Assembly (NCBI RefSeq): GCF_000756665.1
Contig: NZ_ARXV01000006.1
Span: 124,001-188,000, forward strand
Length of the DNA: 64,000 bases
DNA from: Alcanivorax nanhaiticus
Lineage (GTDB): Bacteria > Pseudomonadota > Gammaproteobacteria > Pseudomonadales > Alcanivoracaceae
Reading direction: 5' to 3'
Part shown: positions 9,499 to 18,734 of the stretch, in pieces
Numbering within the stretch: position 1 is the stretch's first letter
How the letters are laid out: each line of letters begins with the position of its first letter
Notes under the pieces: model-generated
The model's input: the letters and a program-made list of their open reading frames with translations, nothing else
Told to the model about the DNA's origin: nothing
Database searches by the model: none
Position numbers and translations under genes: made by a program

Positions 9499-10354
9499 AC
9501 TGCCGCCCCCTGTTTACCAATTCGATCAAGTATTCAGTACCTGTCTTGAGGGCCTGGATAAGAAACCAAAATTTAAAGCCCGACTTTCTGCTGGAAAAGC
9601 CGATATTGATGCCCAGTTGGACCTCTATTCTGAAAAAGCGCCAATCGGTGAGCTTTACACCCTAGAGCCTTTCGTGAAAGAGCATGGCCCGGATCCCATT
9701 ATTGTCTCAGATCTCAAGAAATCTGAATTTTTAAATCTTTACGAAGTCCACCTTAGAGGTAAAGAGAAGCCCGGCAGAGTGATATATGAAAAACTGTTAG
9801 CATCGGCAAATGGAAGCTGCCCCTATTGTGGCGGGATAGGTCGGCCAAGGAACCTAGATCATTATTTGCCTAAGTCTAAGTTTCCGCAATTCTCGCTTTT
9901 CCCAAAAAACCTGGTCCCGGCCTGCCGTGATTGCAATATGGATGGAAAAGGGCAAGGGTTTTCAGCTTCCGCCGGAAAACAGATAATCCATCCATTCTTG
10001 GATGCTGAGCATTTTTTCCAAGAACAATGGATTTTCGGAACATATGACCCATCTGATGAACCGACCGGATCTGTCAACTTTTACGCCGATCCCCCTCTTC
10101 ACTGGTCCGAGGTAGACCAGGAGCGCGCCAAAACCCATTTTAAAGACTTTGAACTCGGGGTCCGATACGCAAAGGAAGCTGGTAGTCGACTCATTTCTCT
10201 TCGGGAACAACTTGATAAGTTGGCTGATCTAGGCATTTCATCAGACGAAATTTCAAAGGTCCTTTTGCGACCCATGGTTGACCATGCGCCTCACGTCAAT
10301 CACTGGGAAAGAGTTATGGGAAAAGCCGTTATTGAGACCATGAATGACGGCTAG
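9491..10354 (+). CDS. HNH endonuclease, Septu PtuB-like
   Basis: A 287-residue protein with a zinc-stabilised HNH nuclease in the middle. The CPYC knuckle is at C110/C113, the catalytic LDHYLPKS has D123-H124, N140 lies in PKNLVPAC, and the second knuckle is C145/C148. The spacing matches PtuB-type HNH nucleases, which act with a partner ATPase. It overlaps the ATPase gene by 8 nt and is the last gene of the hsd-ptu operon. The flanks of the HNH core (residues 1-105, 165-287) probably bind the ATPase. It would cut DNA once the ATPase senses phage infection; this mode is inferred from Septu. Confidence 0.8.
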   Translation: MIKLPPPVYQFDQVFSTCLEGLDKKPKFKARLSAGKADIDAQLDLYSEKAPIGELYTLEPFVKEHGPDPIIVSDLKKSEFLNLYEVHLRGKEKPGRVIYEKLLASANGSCPYCGGIGRPRNLDHYLPKSKFPQFSLFPKNLVPACRDCNMDGKGQGFSASAGKQIIHPFLDAEHFFQEQWIFGTYDPSDEPTGSVNFYADPPLHWSEVDQERAKTHFKDFELGVRYAKEAGSRLISLREQLDKLADLGISSDEISKVLLRPMVDHAPHVNHWERVMGKAVIETMNDG

Positions 10355-10364
10355 ACCAGTGTCT

Positions 10365-10396
10365 GTTATACGTCATAAATTTTTTGGGCGTATAAC
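10365..10396. repeat. 8-bp inverted repeat between convergent operons
   Basis: GTTATACG (10365-10372) and CGTATAAC (10389-10396) are perfectly complementary around a 16-nt loop that holds a T-run. It lies between the stop codons of the convergent HNH and helicase genes. It may be a weak terminator; the long loop argues against a strong one. Confidence 0.3.
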
Positions 10397-10409
10397 CCAG
10401 GGCGAGGCG

Positions 10410-13400
10410 CTAGCGAGTGGGCTGGACATTTTCAGCCAACTCAAGAAACCTGCAAAAAGCATTTGCCAGTTTCATTTGGCCGGGTGTTTTACAATCAGCC
10501 TCAAAAACAGCTGGTGAGGCAACCAACACCGCCAAGCACTTGGCCCTAGAAATCGCCACATTCAGTCGGTTCGGGCTATAGAGAAACTCCATCCCTCTTG
10601 GCGCATCTGCATGGCTGGAGGTCGCCATAGAAAAGATCGTGATGGGTGCCTCCTGACCCTGAAATTTATCGACTGTGCCCACCCTTGCATCGGGCAACCT
10701 CTGATGAATCTCAAACACCTGAGCGTTGTAAGGCGCGATAATCAGGATATCTGCCAGAGTCACTTCTTGCTCGCACCCTTCACCATCAATCCAAGTCGTA
10801 TTACTGTTCAGAATCTCGTTGACGATTCGGAAGACCTCATCCGCCTCTTCAGTTGAACTACTCGTGTTGCCGCTGTGTTCAACTGGCACGAATCGTAAGC
10901 CGGTGCCAGAAAGAGAGCCTTCAGATTTGATCTCATGCTTTGCCGCCTTGGGAATGGCGGACAGTTTACCCTCGTAGAACAGTTCCGAATTAAAGCGGCA
11001 AATTTCTGGATGAAGGCGGTAAGTGACCCCCAGAAACAGACCTTGATCGTCAGAAATGGTCTGGTGCCCTTCTAATAGGTGGTCCAAAGCAGAACAATCC
11101 GTTCCATCAGGGTGTGAGCCTTGGGTCGGCTGTTCAAGCTGTTGAGGATCACCCAGCAGGATCAGGCTCCTTGCACACGCAGAAACCGCTACCACGTTGG
11201 CTAGAGCCATCTGAGCTGCTTCGTCGACAATGAGTACATCAAGTGTTTCTTCTGCTTCTGCTCGGGCCCAAAGGAAGCTCGTTGCGCCTGCAACTTGAGC
11301 AGTGCCTTTCTCCAACGCTTTGAAAAGTGCTTGGTTGCTTTTCGCAAAGACCAGGTTGGTTTGATCAGGCTCCTTACTGCCCCCGCTGGGCTTTTGAATG
11401 CATTTGAGATCAATGCCTCTCTCAACCGCAACATCGAGAGCTTTATCGATCAGATTTCGGATGACCTTGTGGCTATTCGCGGTTATCCCGACGGTCATCC
11501 CCTTTTCAACCAGATCACAGATAACGTGAGCCCCCGTGAAGGACTTACCTGTTCCTGGGGGCCCCTGAATCGGCAAAACATCACCACTCAGAGTGGGAGC
11601 GATTCGGAGCGCAGCATCCAACGTTAGCTCGCCCTCATGCTGAAGAGAGACTCCATCTTCACCGACCTTTGAGCGAAGCAAAATTGATCGGCCAGCTTTA
11701 TATGGGCCATCACCCTCAATGCCATGTTCTGCTACGTACTCTCCTAAACGAAAAAGCGCGGCCTTCTGTTCATTAGTCCTTATGAGAGTGTGAGAAAATA
11801 CCGCTTCAGGATGTATTTCTGCGGTCGCTCCCTTCTTTTTGATATCCAGCGTTCCATCTTCCATCGACACCGCTTCAACCTTACCGAGATCGTCGCCCCC
11901 TACGGCCTTCAGCTCATCTCCTGCCCGCACCTCAGTGTCTTGGGGAATAAACTTGTACCGGTCGGTAGGAATACCCTGGTTTGAGGTCTCAACGGTACCT
12001 ACGAACTCCAATCCCGCGATTGCAGCCCGTTCCCGCAGAAGTTCATCCGGCTGCAATTCACACAGCCGGAAATATTCCCACCAAACCGATTTATCTTCTC
12101 TTCGATGCCATTCTAATAAATGGGCCAGAATCCAGCGTCCGTGCTGTTCGGGAGTGCGCTCTTCTTCGGCTACCGGAACCCCATCAATCAGACGGTCAAC
12201 CAGTGCCTGAATACGCTGCGCCTGCTCGTCAGCTTCTTCACTGGGCTCAGGTCCTGGTTCTGGCCTATTAATCGAATGTCCTTCGCTGATTAGTTCAGCC
12301 CGCAAGCTTTCAAGCCAATCTCTCAGAGCAGCGGTGGAGAAGCAGTCATCTGCGTTGTAAGCCTCTACAATCGATTTTGTCTGATCTGTTACAGAACCAA
12401 AATCATCTAACTCGATATGCGATGAGAGTTGTGTGAGCGCAACGTTGGCATCGTGAAGCGAAACCTTGCGTTCAAACTTGAAGAACGGTTCCAGCTTTTT
12501 GAGAGAGTAGCTTTCCACACTGGCACGGATCCCATTTCGAACAACACTCAGAAGGTCGACAAACACCAGCCCTCGAAGCAAATTGTCCATTTCGTTTTCA
12601 CGCGAGGCATATCGCCCCATGAGACGTTTCAGAGCCGATGGTTCGTATGGAGCAAAATGGTAGACATGCATGTCCGGGTATTGCTGACGACGCTCTGTTA
12701 GAAAATCGATGAAACCCTCAAAGGCAGCTTTCTCTTCGTCTGGCCCAAAGGCCCATTCAGCCTTGTATTCGACCTCTCCGCTCTTGTTCTTAAAGACATA
12801 CCCAAACAAGTACTCAAGGCCATGCTCCCCGACGAACTGGTCACTCTCGATATCAAAGAATACGTCGCCTTCTGAGGGCTTTGGTAGTGTCCCAAACCCA
12901 GCACCGGGAACCGGATCGAGAAACTCTCGTCTGAGTTCACCACTTTCTCGGGCGACAACCTGAATCAAAGCTTGTGCTCGGGCTTTCTCGAGGGAGGGTT
13001 TAGTGCCTCGTTTTGGCTCGAACGGAATTGGTATTGGAAGCTCTGCCAAGTCTTTCATAGTGGCAACGCCGTGGGCGTTTAGCTCAACGATCTGTGCTTT
13101 GGTGATATTGGCAACGAGGCAGAGATGATCGTCGTCCCGTCGCCGCTGGTCGCATTGGCTTTGCCAACGACAGATGTCGCAGTGGGACTTGGGATCGGGA
13201 TAGGTCTCGATAGGATCATCAGTATTGATGTCGGTTTCGGCTGCTTTCCGAACCTGCCGGAAATAAGCTGCATAATCGGCGAACCGGTATTTTTGGGGCT
13301 CGTAGTCGCTCCATGGCGCAACTACAAAAATGAACTCGGGATCGACCTCTTGCACGCTCGCCAGAAGATCGGCATAAAGACAGAGCTGAAGAACGGTTCC

Positions 13401-13826
13401 ACCCTTCGTCTCTCGCGCCAATTTTGTGTCAATGATCTCGTACGACCAGCCCCCCAGCGCACTGGGCTTTTCTACTCGTTTCAGAAAGTCGGCTCGTCCG
13501 CTCCAGCTTCCATTTCTGAGCGCAGCCTGGGCAATGATCGGCGCACCGGCTTTCATTGCCTCTATGGTCTGATTGATGCTTTCTTCGTTTACTTCGACCC
13601 CTTCGATGACAGTGACATCCAGTCCCTCAGATTTTAAGTGCTCGAGGTAGCCCTGCTCGTGGCGTTGCCCGCGCTCCCGAAGAATTTCCAGCAGAGGGTC
13701 GTAATGATCCGGCTTTTCACGTTCTCCTTGAGCCACCTGCTTTTCAAGGGTGACCAAATGGTTGCATGCGCTGTGAGCAACAAGATCAGTAGCGGTGAGT
13801 TGAAAATGCCCATCTAGGTGTCTCAT
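10410..13826 (-). CDS. TM0106-family RecB-like nuclease fused to RNase H-like domain and SF1 helicase
   Basis: A 1138-residue three-part protein. Residues 1-235 form a RecB-like PD-(D/E)xK nuclease with GRAD near 112, ExxDTK near 132-137, and four cysteines (near 21, 216, 219 and 225) placed as for a 4Fe-4S cluster. Residues 320-490 form a YprB/RNase H-like domain starting VFFDIES. The C-terminal half is a DNA2/NAM7-type SF1 helicase: Walker A GPPGTGKS near 757, then DEAAQMA and GDPQQLEQP. I chose ATG 13826 over TTG 13835 because a GGAGG box stands 9 nt upstream. It probably unwinds and degrades nucleic acid; its place between two restriction systems suggests defence. Confidence 0.85.
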   Translation of the reverse strand: MRHLDGHFQLTATDLVAHSACNHLVTLEKQVAQGEREKPDHYDPLLEILRERGQRHEQGYLEHLKSEGLDVTVIEGVEVNEESINQTIEAMKAGAPIIAQAALRNGSWSGRADFLKRVEKPSALGGWSYEIIDTKLARETKGGTVLQLCLYADLLASVQEVDPEFIFVVAPWSDYEPQKYRFADYAAYFRQVRKAAETDINTDDPIETYPDPKSHCDICRWQSQCDQRRRDDDHLCLVANITKAQIVELNAHGVATMKDLAELPIPIPFEPKRGTKPSLEKARAQALIQVVARESGELRREFLDPVPGAGFGTLPKPSEGDVFFDIESDQFVGEHGLEYLFGYVFKNKSGEVEYKAEWAFGPDEEKAAFEGFIDFLTERRQQYPDMHVYHFAPYEPSALKRLMGRYASRENEMDNLLRGLVFVDLLSVVRNGIRASVESYSLKKLEPFFKFERKVSLHDANVALTQLSSHIELDDFGSVTDQTKSIVEAYNADDCFSTAALRDWLESLRAELISEGHSINRPEPGPEPSEEADEQAQRIQALVDRLIDGVPVAEEERTPEQHGRWILAHLLEWHRREDKSVWWEYFRLCELQPDELLRERAAIAGLEFVGTVETSNQGIPTDRYKFIPQDTEVRAGDELKAVGGDDLGKVEAVSMEDGTLDIKKKGATAEIHPEAVFSHTLIRTNEQKAALFRLGEYVAEHGIEGDGPYKAGRSILLRSKVGEDGVSLQHEGELTLDAALRIAPTLSGDVLPIQGPPGTGKSFTGAHVICDLVEKGMTVGITANSHKVIRNLIDKALDVAVERGIDLKCIQKPSGGSKEPDQTNLVFAKSNQALFKALEKGTAQVAGATSFLWARAEAEETLDVLIVDEAAQMALANVVAVSACARSLILLGDPQQLEQPTQGSHPDGTDCSALDHLLEGHQTISDDQGLFLGVTYRLHPEICRFNSELFYEGKLSAIPKAAKHEIKSEGSLSGTGLRFVPVEHSGNTSSSTEEADEVFRIVNEILNSNTTWIDGEGCEQEVTLADILIIAPYNAQVFEIHQRLPDARVGTVDKFQGQEAPITIFSMATSSHADAPRGMEFLYSPNRLNVAISRAKCLAVLVASPAVFEADCKTPGQMKLANAFCRFLELAENVQPTR

Positions 13827-14114
13827 TGGCTGCAACCTCCGTGTGTGCAGGTACTCAAAGTTTATAAACTGCCGAGCATCATGTTTGGGGAAAACTTGAG
13901 CGCCTTTTCATTTTTTCAGTATTCTAGATACGCCAATTTAGACGACATTCTGCCAATAGACCAGTTAGGATGGTAAGACTATGAAATGAAAACTTCTTTT
14001 CCCTTTTGAGGGGCTCACACGTTTTGCTAGAAGTTTACTTCGTCTATTGGCTTGCGACTTGGATCGGAGCGCAGCCTGAAAGGCGAACTGACTACCAACA
14101 AAAAGGATCGGCAG
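13827..14114. other. divergent promoter region with 10-bp inverted repeat
   Basis: This spacer of about 290 bp separates the leftward helicase gene from rightward mcrB. GCCAATAGAC at 13952-13961 is exactly the reverse complement of GTCTATTGGC at 14042-14051, and a related GCCAATTTAGAC lies just before the first copy. Such spaced boxes could bind a shared regulator. No gene is supported here. Confidence 0.45.
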
Positions 14115-16742
14115 GTGGATCAGTACACATGGGTACCAGCGTTTAAAGCACTCACGCAATGGATCAAAGATTATGAGGATCGGCAACCAGAACTCATCGC
14201 GATCCTACAAAAATTGGGAATAGAAAAGGGACTCACCGACGAAACTGAGACCGGTGAAAAGGTGCCTTTACAAGAAATTGATCCATTCAGCTTTTTTGCC
14301 ATTTTCATGAAATATGGGGAAGAGACACGCAAGAAGCTGTTCAAGGAACTAATAGAGCTAATAGGCCTAGATGCACCACCTCCCTCCGATTTTTCCGGCG
14401 TGCCCAGTGCTCAGCCACTGAAGGTCTGGCTTTTCCCGTATGCCAAGTCTCGGGCTCCGGGAACTATCAGCAAGCTCTGGAAATTTTTTCGGGATGCGGC
14501 CACCTTCGAGTTCGACAGAGAGCAGTTTCAATCTGTGCTCTCGATTAAAGGAACAGGTTTCGCGAAGCTTACCCAGTGTCTATTTTACGCCTACCCCGAC
14601 ATCTATTTACCGGTGGACGGACAAACTCGCCATTGGCTTACCTCGAACGGCCTGGAGATTCCCAAACCCAACTGGCAAGACTACAGAGAATGTCTCCAAC
14701 GCGTCCGCAATCTGACCGATAAGCCTTTCTGGGAAATTTCGTACCAAGCTTGGTACGAGAATCAAAGCACGCCATTCGACTCTAAAACCGCAGTTGAGCA
14801 CCTTAAAAAGGTCTATCCCGGAACGTACTCGGGAACGATGCATATTGCAGGATTCAAGTGTACGAATGGGAAGCCTATTGCCCTTGATCCTAAACCAAAG
14901 TCAGTGAAGGTTTTTATTGGGGACAAACCTCCTGAAGAAATCCAACTCGAAAAAGTGAGGGAGTACGGCCCGCGAGACACCCGTAACCATCACTTAAAAC
15001 AGCATGCCCCATCCCTTGCACTGGGAAGTACAGCCTACTTGGTACCGGTGTCATCTATGGACGAGCTGGACACGCTATTAGAGTGGTATGACGAGGAGGA
15101 CAACGATATGTCTGAACCCATTTCGGAAGAAAACCTTCCTCAGAAAGAAGAGAACATCATGCCAACTGAGCCACTCAACCAGATTCTCTATGGGCCTCCG
15201 GGGACCGGGAAGACCTACCGTACTACTGATCTAGCCGTCCGAATCGCCGATCCAGTTTGGTACCAAGAAAACGCTGATCGATCTGCGTCCTATGAAAACA
15301 GAGCAGCTATTAAAGCAAGGTTTGACGAACTGGTTCGATCAGAAAGAATTCAGTTTACGACGTTCCACCAGAGTTTTGCTTACGAGGACTTCATTGAGGG
15401 AATAAGGGCTGAAAGCCAGCCAGAAACGGATGAGCTTCACTATCCCGTGCGAGATGGAGTTTTCAAAACGCTATGCAAGAATGCCGACAAACGGGTAATC
15501 GCTCACCAAACTATCTCATCATCGAACCTGTCTGATAGAGCGATCTGGAAAATGTCCTTGGGCAATTCTCAAACGGCTGAAGCCGGTGAGGTTTTCACCG
15601 AGTGCCTTGAGAACGATTATGTACTCTTGGGATGGGGCGGAGACGCTGACTTCTCGGGGTGCGATGACTACGAATCTGTCAAAAAGCGATACCTCGAGCG
15701 TTACCCTTCTGAGACGCAGGAATATGCATTTCGAGCCGTTAATACCTTCAGAAACCAAGTAAAAGAGGGCGATTTGCTTGTTATTTCTGACGGCAATTCT
15801 CGATTCCGTGCAATTGCAGAGGTCACTGGCCAACACAGAAAACTTGAAGATAAGCCTGATTGGTTTCACCAAGCCCGTGACGTCAAATGGCTTCAAGTCT
15901 ACGAAAATTCACGGCCTGTGAGTGAGTTGTATAGCAGCCAGTTCACCCAAAAGACTCTGTACAAATTGAAGCCCTCCAAGTTGAGCCTCAGTCGCCTTCA
16001 GGAAATGGTCTCAACGGAATCTCCAGAAGAGGACGCGCCTCCTCATGTTCTGATCATCGATGAGATCAACCGAGGCAATATCGCGCGGATCTTTGGGGAA
16101 CTCATTACCCTCCTAGAACCGAGCAAGCGAGCTGGAGCTTCTGACGCGCAGTCGGTGACATTGCCTTATTCCAAAGAGCAGTTCTCAGTGCCATCCAATG
16201 TTTTTGTCATTGGTACAATGAACACAGCTGACAAATCCCTGGCCCAACTGGACCTGGCACTTCGTAGGCGCTTTAGCTTCGTTGAAATGCTTCCTGATCC
16301 AAGCAGCTTGTCCGACACCACCGTTTACGACATTCCGCTTGATACGCTTTTGGATATGATTAACCAGCGTATCGAAGTCCTGCTGGACTCTGACCATCAG
16401 ATTGGGCATGCCTATTTCATAGAACTAGCAGGCATGGAATCGGAGTCAGAACGACAGGTGGCTCTCCGGCACATATTCCGCGACAAAGTCATTCCTCTGC
16501 TTCAGGAATACTTTTTCGAAGATTACGAGCGTATCGGTTGGGTCCTGAACGATCCTGCCAAAGCTCCCGAGCATAAATTCATTACTCCAGGAACGACTGG
16601 TGCTAATGCCTTCACGCGCAACTTAACCGATCTTTTCCCAGGGGAAATTGCAGAACAGTTGACCGACAACAGGTTCAAGATCAACGAAACCGCTTTCGAT
16701 GAAGCAGAAGCGTATCAACAGATCGTTGGAATGCATCGGTGA
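14115..16742 (+). CDS. mcrB: McrB-like AAA+ GTPase/ATPase with EVE-like insertion
   Basis: An 875-residue McrB-family subunit. Residues 1-340 form an unrecognised targeting part. The AAA+ core shows Walker A LYGPPGTGKT at about 358-367, the THFHQS-type strand and EDFIEGI, Walker B VLIIDEINRGN near 643, and the GTMNTADKSLAQLD sensor with an LRRRF arginine finger. Between Walker A and Walker B, about 467-630, is an extra domain (YVLLGWGGDADFSG, GDLLVISDGNSRFRAIAEV) that looks like an EVE/PUA-type modified-base reader. I prefer GTG 14115 over TTG 14052 because AAGGA lies 7 nt upstream and the N-terminus then begins at a foldable segment. mcrC overlaps by 4 nt. Confidence 0.87.
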   Translation: MDQYTWVPAFKALTQWIKDYEDRQPELIAILQKLGIEKGLTDETETGEKVPLQEIDPFSFFAIFMKYGEETRKKLFKELIELIGLDAPPPSDFSGVPSAQPLKVWLFPYAKSRAPGTISKLWKFFRDAATFEFDREQFQSVLSIKGTGFAKLTQCLFYAYPDIYLPVDGQTRHWLTSNGLEIPKPNWQDYRECLQRVRNLTDKPFWEISYQAWYENQSTPFDSKTAVEHLKKVYPGTYSGTMHIAGFKCTNGKPIALDPKPKSVKVFIGDKPPEEIQLEKVREYGPRDTRNHHLKQHAPSLALGSTAYLVPVSSMDELDTLLEWYDEEDNDMSEPISEENLPQKEENIMPTEPLNQILYGPPGTGKTYRTTDLAVRIADPVWYQENADRSASYENRAAIKARFDELVRSERIQFTTFHQSFAYEDFIEGIRAESQPETDELHYPVRDGVFKTLCKNADKRVIAHQTISSSNLSDRAIWKMSLGNSQTAEAGEVFTECLENDYVLLGWGGDADFSGCDDYESVKKRYLERYPSETQEYAFRAVNTFRNQVKEGDLLVISDGNSRFRAIAEVTGQHRKLEDKPDWFHQARDVKWLQVYENSRPVSELYSSQFTQKTLYKLKPSKLSLSRLQEMVSTESPEEDAPPHVLIIDEINRGNIARIFGELITLLEPSKRAGASDAQSVTLPYSKEQFSVPSNVFVIGTMNTADKSLAQLDLALRRRFSFVEMLPDPSSLSDTTVYDIPLDTLLDMINQRIEVLLDSDHQIGHAYFIELAGMESESERQVALRHIFRDKVIPLLQEYFFEDYERIGWVLNDPAKAPEHKFITPGTTGANAFTRNLTDLFPGEIAEQLTDNRFKINETAFDEAEAYQQIVGMHR

Positions 16743-18082
16743 TTCAGGTTCGCGAGTATGCCGTCCTCACCGCTGATCCTGAGGCCAACCCGACTATGGA
16801 TGTCGGGCAAGTGTCAGGTGCAACATTTGAGTGGCTTATCGACCTGCACAATCAGTGGGAGCAGGATTCAAAGCTCATGATTCGGAACGGCAAGAAATAC
16901 CTAAAGCTGGGAAGCTACATCGGTTATCTCCAAAGCCCTTCCGGTGAAGGCATCGAAATTCTGCCAAAAACTGAATTTGCATCGCCGGAAGAGCCCGAGT
17001 CGCTGCGAACTCTTTTGCAGGACATGCTTAGATGCTCTGCGTCACTAGATGGCCGCGAAGGAGACTCAGCGGACCTCAAGCGCTCTGAGCTACCCATTCA
17101 CGAATGGATCATCGCACAGTTTCTCAATCAGCTGACCCACCTCGTGAAGCGAGGTCTCCGATTCGATTACGAAACCGTCGAAGAGGAAAGTAGGTTTATT
17201 CGCGGTCAGTTGGATGTAGGCAGACAAAGCCGACAATCCCCAGCACGAGCCACTTGGTTCAATATCCGCCATGACGTATTCACCCCAAATAGGACCGAAA
17301 ACCGTCTGCTGAGAACCGCACTGGATTACGTGCTTAAGCTCACGAAGAACGCTCGGAACTGGCGGGTAGCAAACACACTGTCTCACCAACTGTCCGTTAT
17401 CGAGCCTTTCAGAAAGCCCCTGCCACAAATCGGTCAATGGCAGAACACCAAGTTGATGCAGCCCTACAAAGCCATAAAGCCCTGGTGTGTTTTGGTTCTC
17501 GAACGGCTAAACCCCAACTTTCAACACGGCCTGCACAGCGGCATTGCGATGCTGTTCCCGATGGAACAGCTTTTTGAAAACTATGTCGCACACCACATCA
17601 AAAAGCGGATGCGCTCTGGTTCGTCACTGACATCTCAAGCGGCAAGCCAATGGTTGATAAAACACTCTCCGGATGGGGGCCCTGAGAAATCCTGGTTCCA
17701 AATGAAACCTGACCTGCTGGTAACTTATCTCAGTCGCAAGAACGTGATGGACGCCAAATGGAAGCTTTTGGACTCGACTCAGAACACACCGGCTGAGAAG
17801 TACGGCATTAAACAAGCTGACCTCTACCAACTCTTCGCTTATGGGCACAAATACCAGAACGGATATGGCCATATGCTGCTGGTTTATCCCAAGCATGCGG
17901 CATTTCAGGAACCTCTGCCTGAGTTGAGTTTTAGCGAAGATCTTCACCTATGGTGTGTTCCGTTCGACCTGTATGAAAAACGGCTAATTGGTGGCGAGTG
18001 GGAAAGTTTTTTCCCAGCTTTGACGCGAGGTCACCAAGGGGCTTTGGGGCGCTGTCACTTACGGCCACAAGAACAGGTCTAA
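16739..18082 (+). CDS. mcrC: McrC-family modification-dependent restriction endonuclease subunit
   Basis: A 447-residue McrC protein. The N-terminal domain (about 1-150) carries the typical GYLQSPSGEGIEILPKTE block that contacts the McrB hexamer. The C-terminal PD-(D/E)xK nuclease lies at about 270-400 with MKPDLLV and MDAKWK as the catalytic pair. GTG 16739 overlaps the mcrB stop (GTGA), so the two subunits are coupled. Together they would cut DNA carrying modified bases. The complement to the type I system is notable: one attacks unmodified DNA, the other modified DNA. In E. coli the partner reads methylcytosine; the base read here is unknown. Confidence 0.88.
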   Translation: MIQVREYAVLTADPEANPTMDVGQVSGATFEWLIDLHNQWEQDSKLMIRNGKKYLKLGSYIGYLQSPSGEGIEILPKTEFASPEEPESLRTLLQDMLRCSASLDGREGDSADLKRSELPIHEWIIAQFLNQLTHLVKRGLRFDYETVEEESRFIRGQLDVGRQSRQSPARATWFNIRHDVFTPNRTENRLLRTALDYVLKLTKNARNWRVANTLSHQLSVIEPFRKPLPQIGQWQNTKLMQPYKAIKPWCVLVLERLNPNFQHGLHSGIAMLFPMEQLFENYVAHHIKKRMRSGSSLTSQAASQWLIKHSPDGGPEKSWFQMKPDLLVTYLSRKNVMDAKWKLLDSTQNTPAEKYGIKQADLYQLFAYGHKYQNGYGHMLLVYPKHAAFQEPLPELSFSEDLHLWCVPFDLYEKRLIGGEWESFFPALTRGHQGALGRCHLRPQEQV

Positions 18083-18139
18083 TAACCGGCTGAAAATATG
18101 GGGTTGCCATTACCTGGACTGCCCCAAACCAGAACTTGT

Positions 18140-18346
18140 TTACCGATCTTCCTTAAACTCGAACAAATCGCCCACATCGCAATCCAGATAGCGACAAAGG
18201 GCGTCAATTGTCTCGAGCTCTACCCGGCTCGCAGTCTCGTGATAAAGCCGGGTAATCGTCCCCCGGTTCACCCCTGTTTCCCTCGCCACATCAACAATCT
18301 TGAGCTTTTTCTCACCCATCAGTTTGGACAGATGGCACTTAATCAT
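18140..18346 (-). CDS. small Cro/CI-type HTH regulator
   Basis: A 68-residue single-domain XRE-family repressor: helix-turn-helix in KIVDVARETGVNRGTITRLY, ending in CDVGDLFEF as in many stand-alone Cro/CI proteins. ATG 18346 was chosen over TTG 18385 because GGTGGG stands upstream and the domain begins there. It reads leftward away from the HTH-integrase operon, so the 150-bp gap is a divergent control region. It likely represses the integration module or itself; the target is inferred. Confidence 0.75.
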   Translation of the reverse strand: MIKCHLSKLMGEKKLKIVDVARETGVNRGTITRLYHETASRVELETIDALCRYLDCDVGDLFEFKEDR

Positions 18347-18497
18347 TTGGCCCACCAAAGAACAAATTAACCCGCAGGAGATCAAAAAGACTTGAAAAAG
18401 GTCTTTATGGGTGCATAATGATCTTCAGGAGGACATTTTGAAGCGCTAACAGCGCGCCATGTTCTCCAGCACCAAACCATAGCAGAGGTGAATTGTT

Positions 18498-18734
18498 ATG
18501 TCACAAGAGTATCTGACCACCGAAGAGCTCGCTCAACGCATCAAATACGATGTTCGGACCATCCGTGAACGGCTGAAGGATTCCGTGCTGCTTGAGGGCA
18601 TCCATTATTTCCGCCCCTTTGGCGGCCGAAAGATTCTCTATATCTGGGAGAAAGTCGAGCAAGACATGTTTGACCAGGCCAGCAGCACTGTGTTTGCCGT
18701 GCCGATGGCACGGGGAGGTGTGTGCCGTGGGTAA
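18498..18734 (+). CDS. excisionase-like HTH protein
   Basis: A 78-residue protein beginning LTTEELAQRIKYDVRTIRERL, a winged-helix/MerR-like fold used by excisionases and small phage DNA-binding proteins. It is followed with an 8-nt overlap by a tyrosine integrase gene, the usual xis-int order. It may direct excision or help regulate the integrase. The C-terminal 20 residues are low in structure and overlap the integrase start. Confidence 0.65.
   Translation: MSQEYLTTEELAQRIKYDVRTIRERLKDSVLLEGIHYFRPFGGRKILYIWEKVEQDMFDQASSTVFAVPMARGGVCRG

Noticed and set aside
686..10354. BREX or DISARM interpretation of the methyltransferase operon
   Set aside because: The M, S and R subunits are of classic type I form; no PglZ, BrxC or DrmA-like proteins are present.
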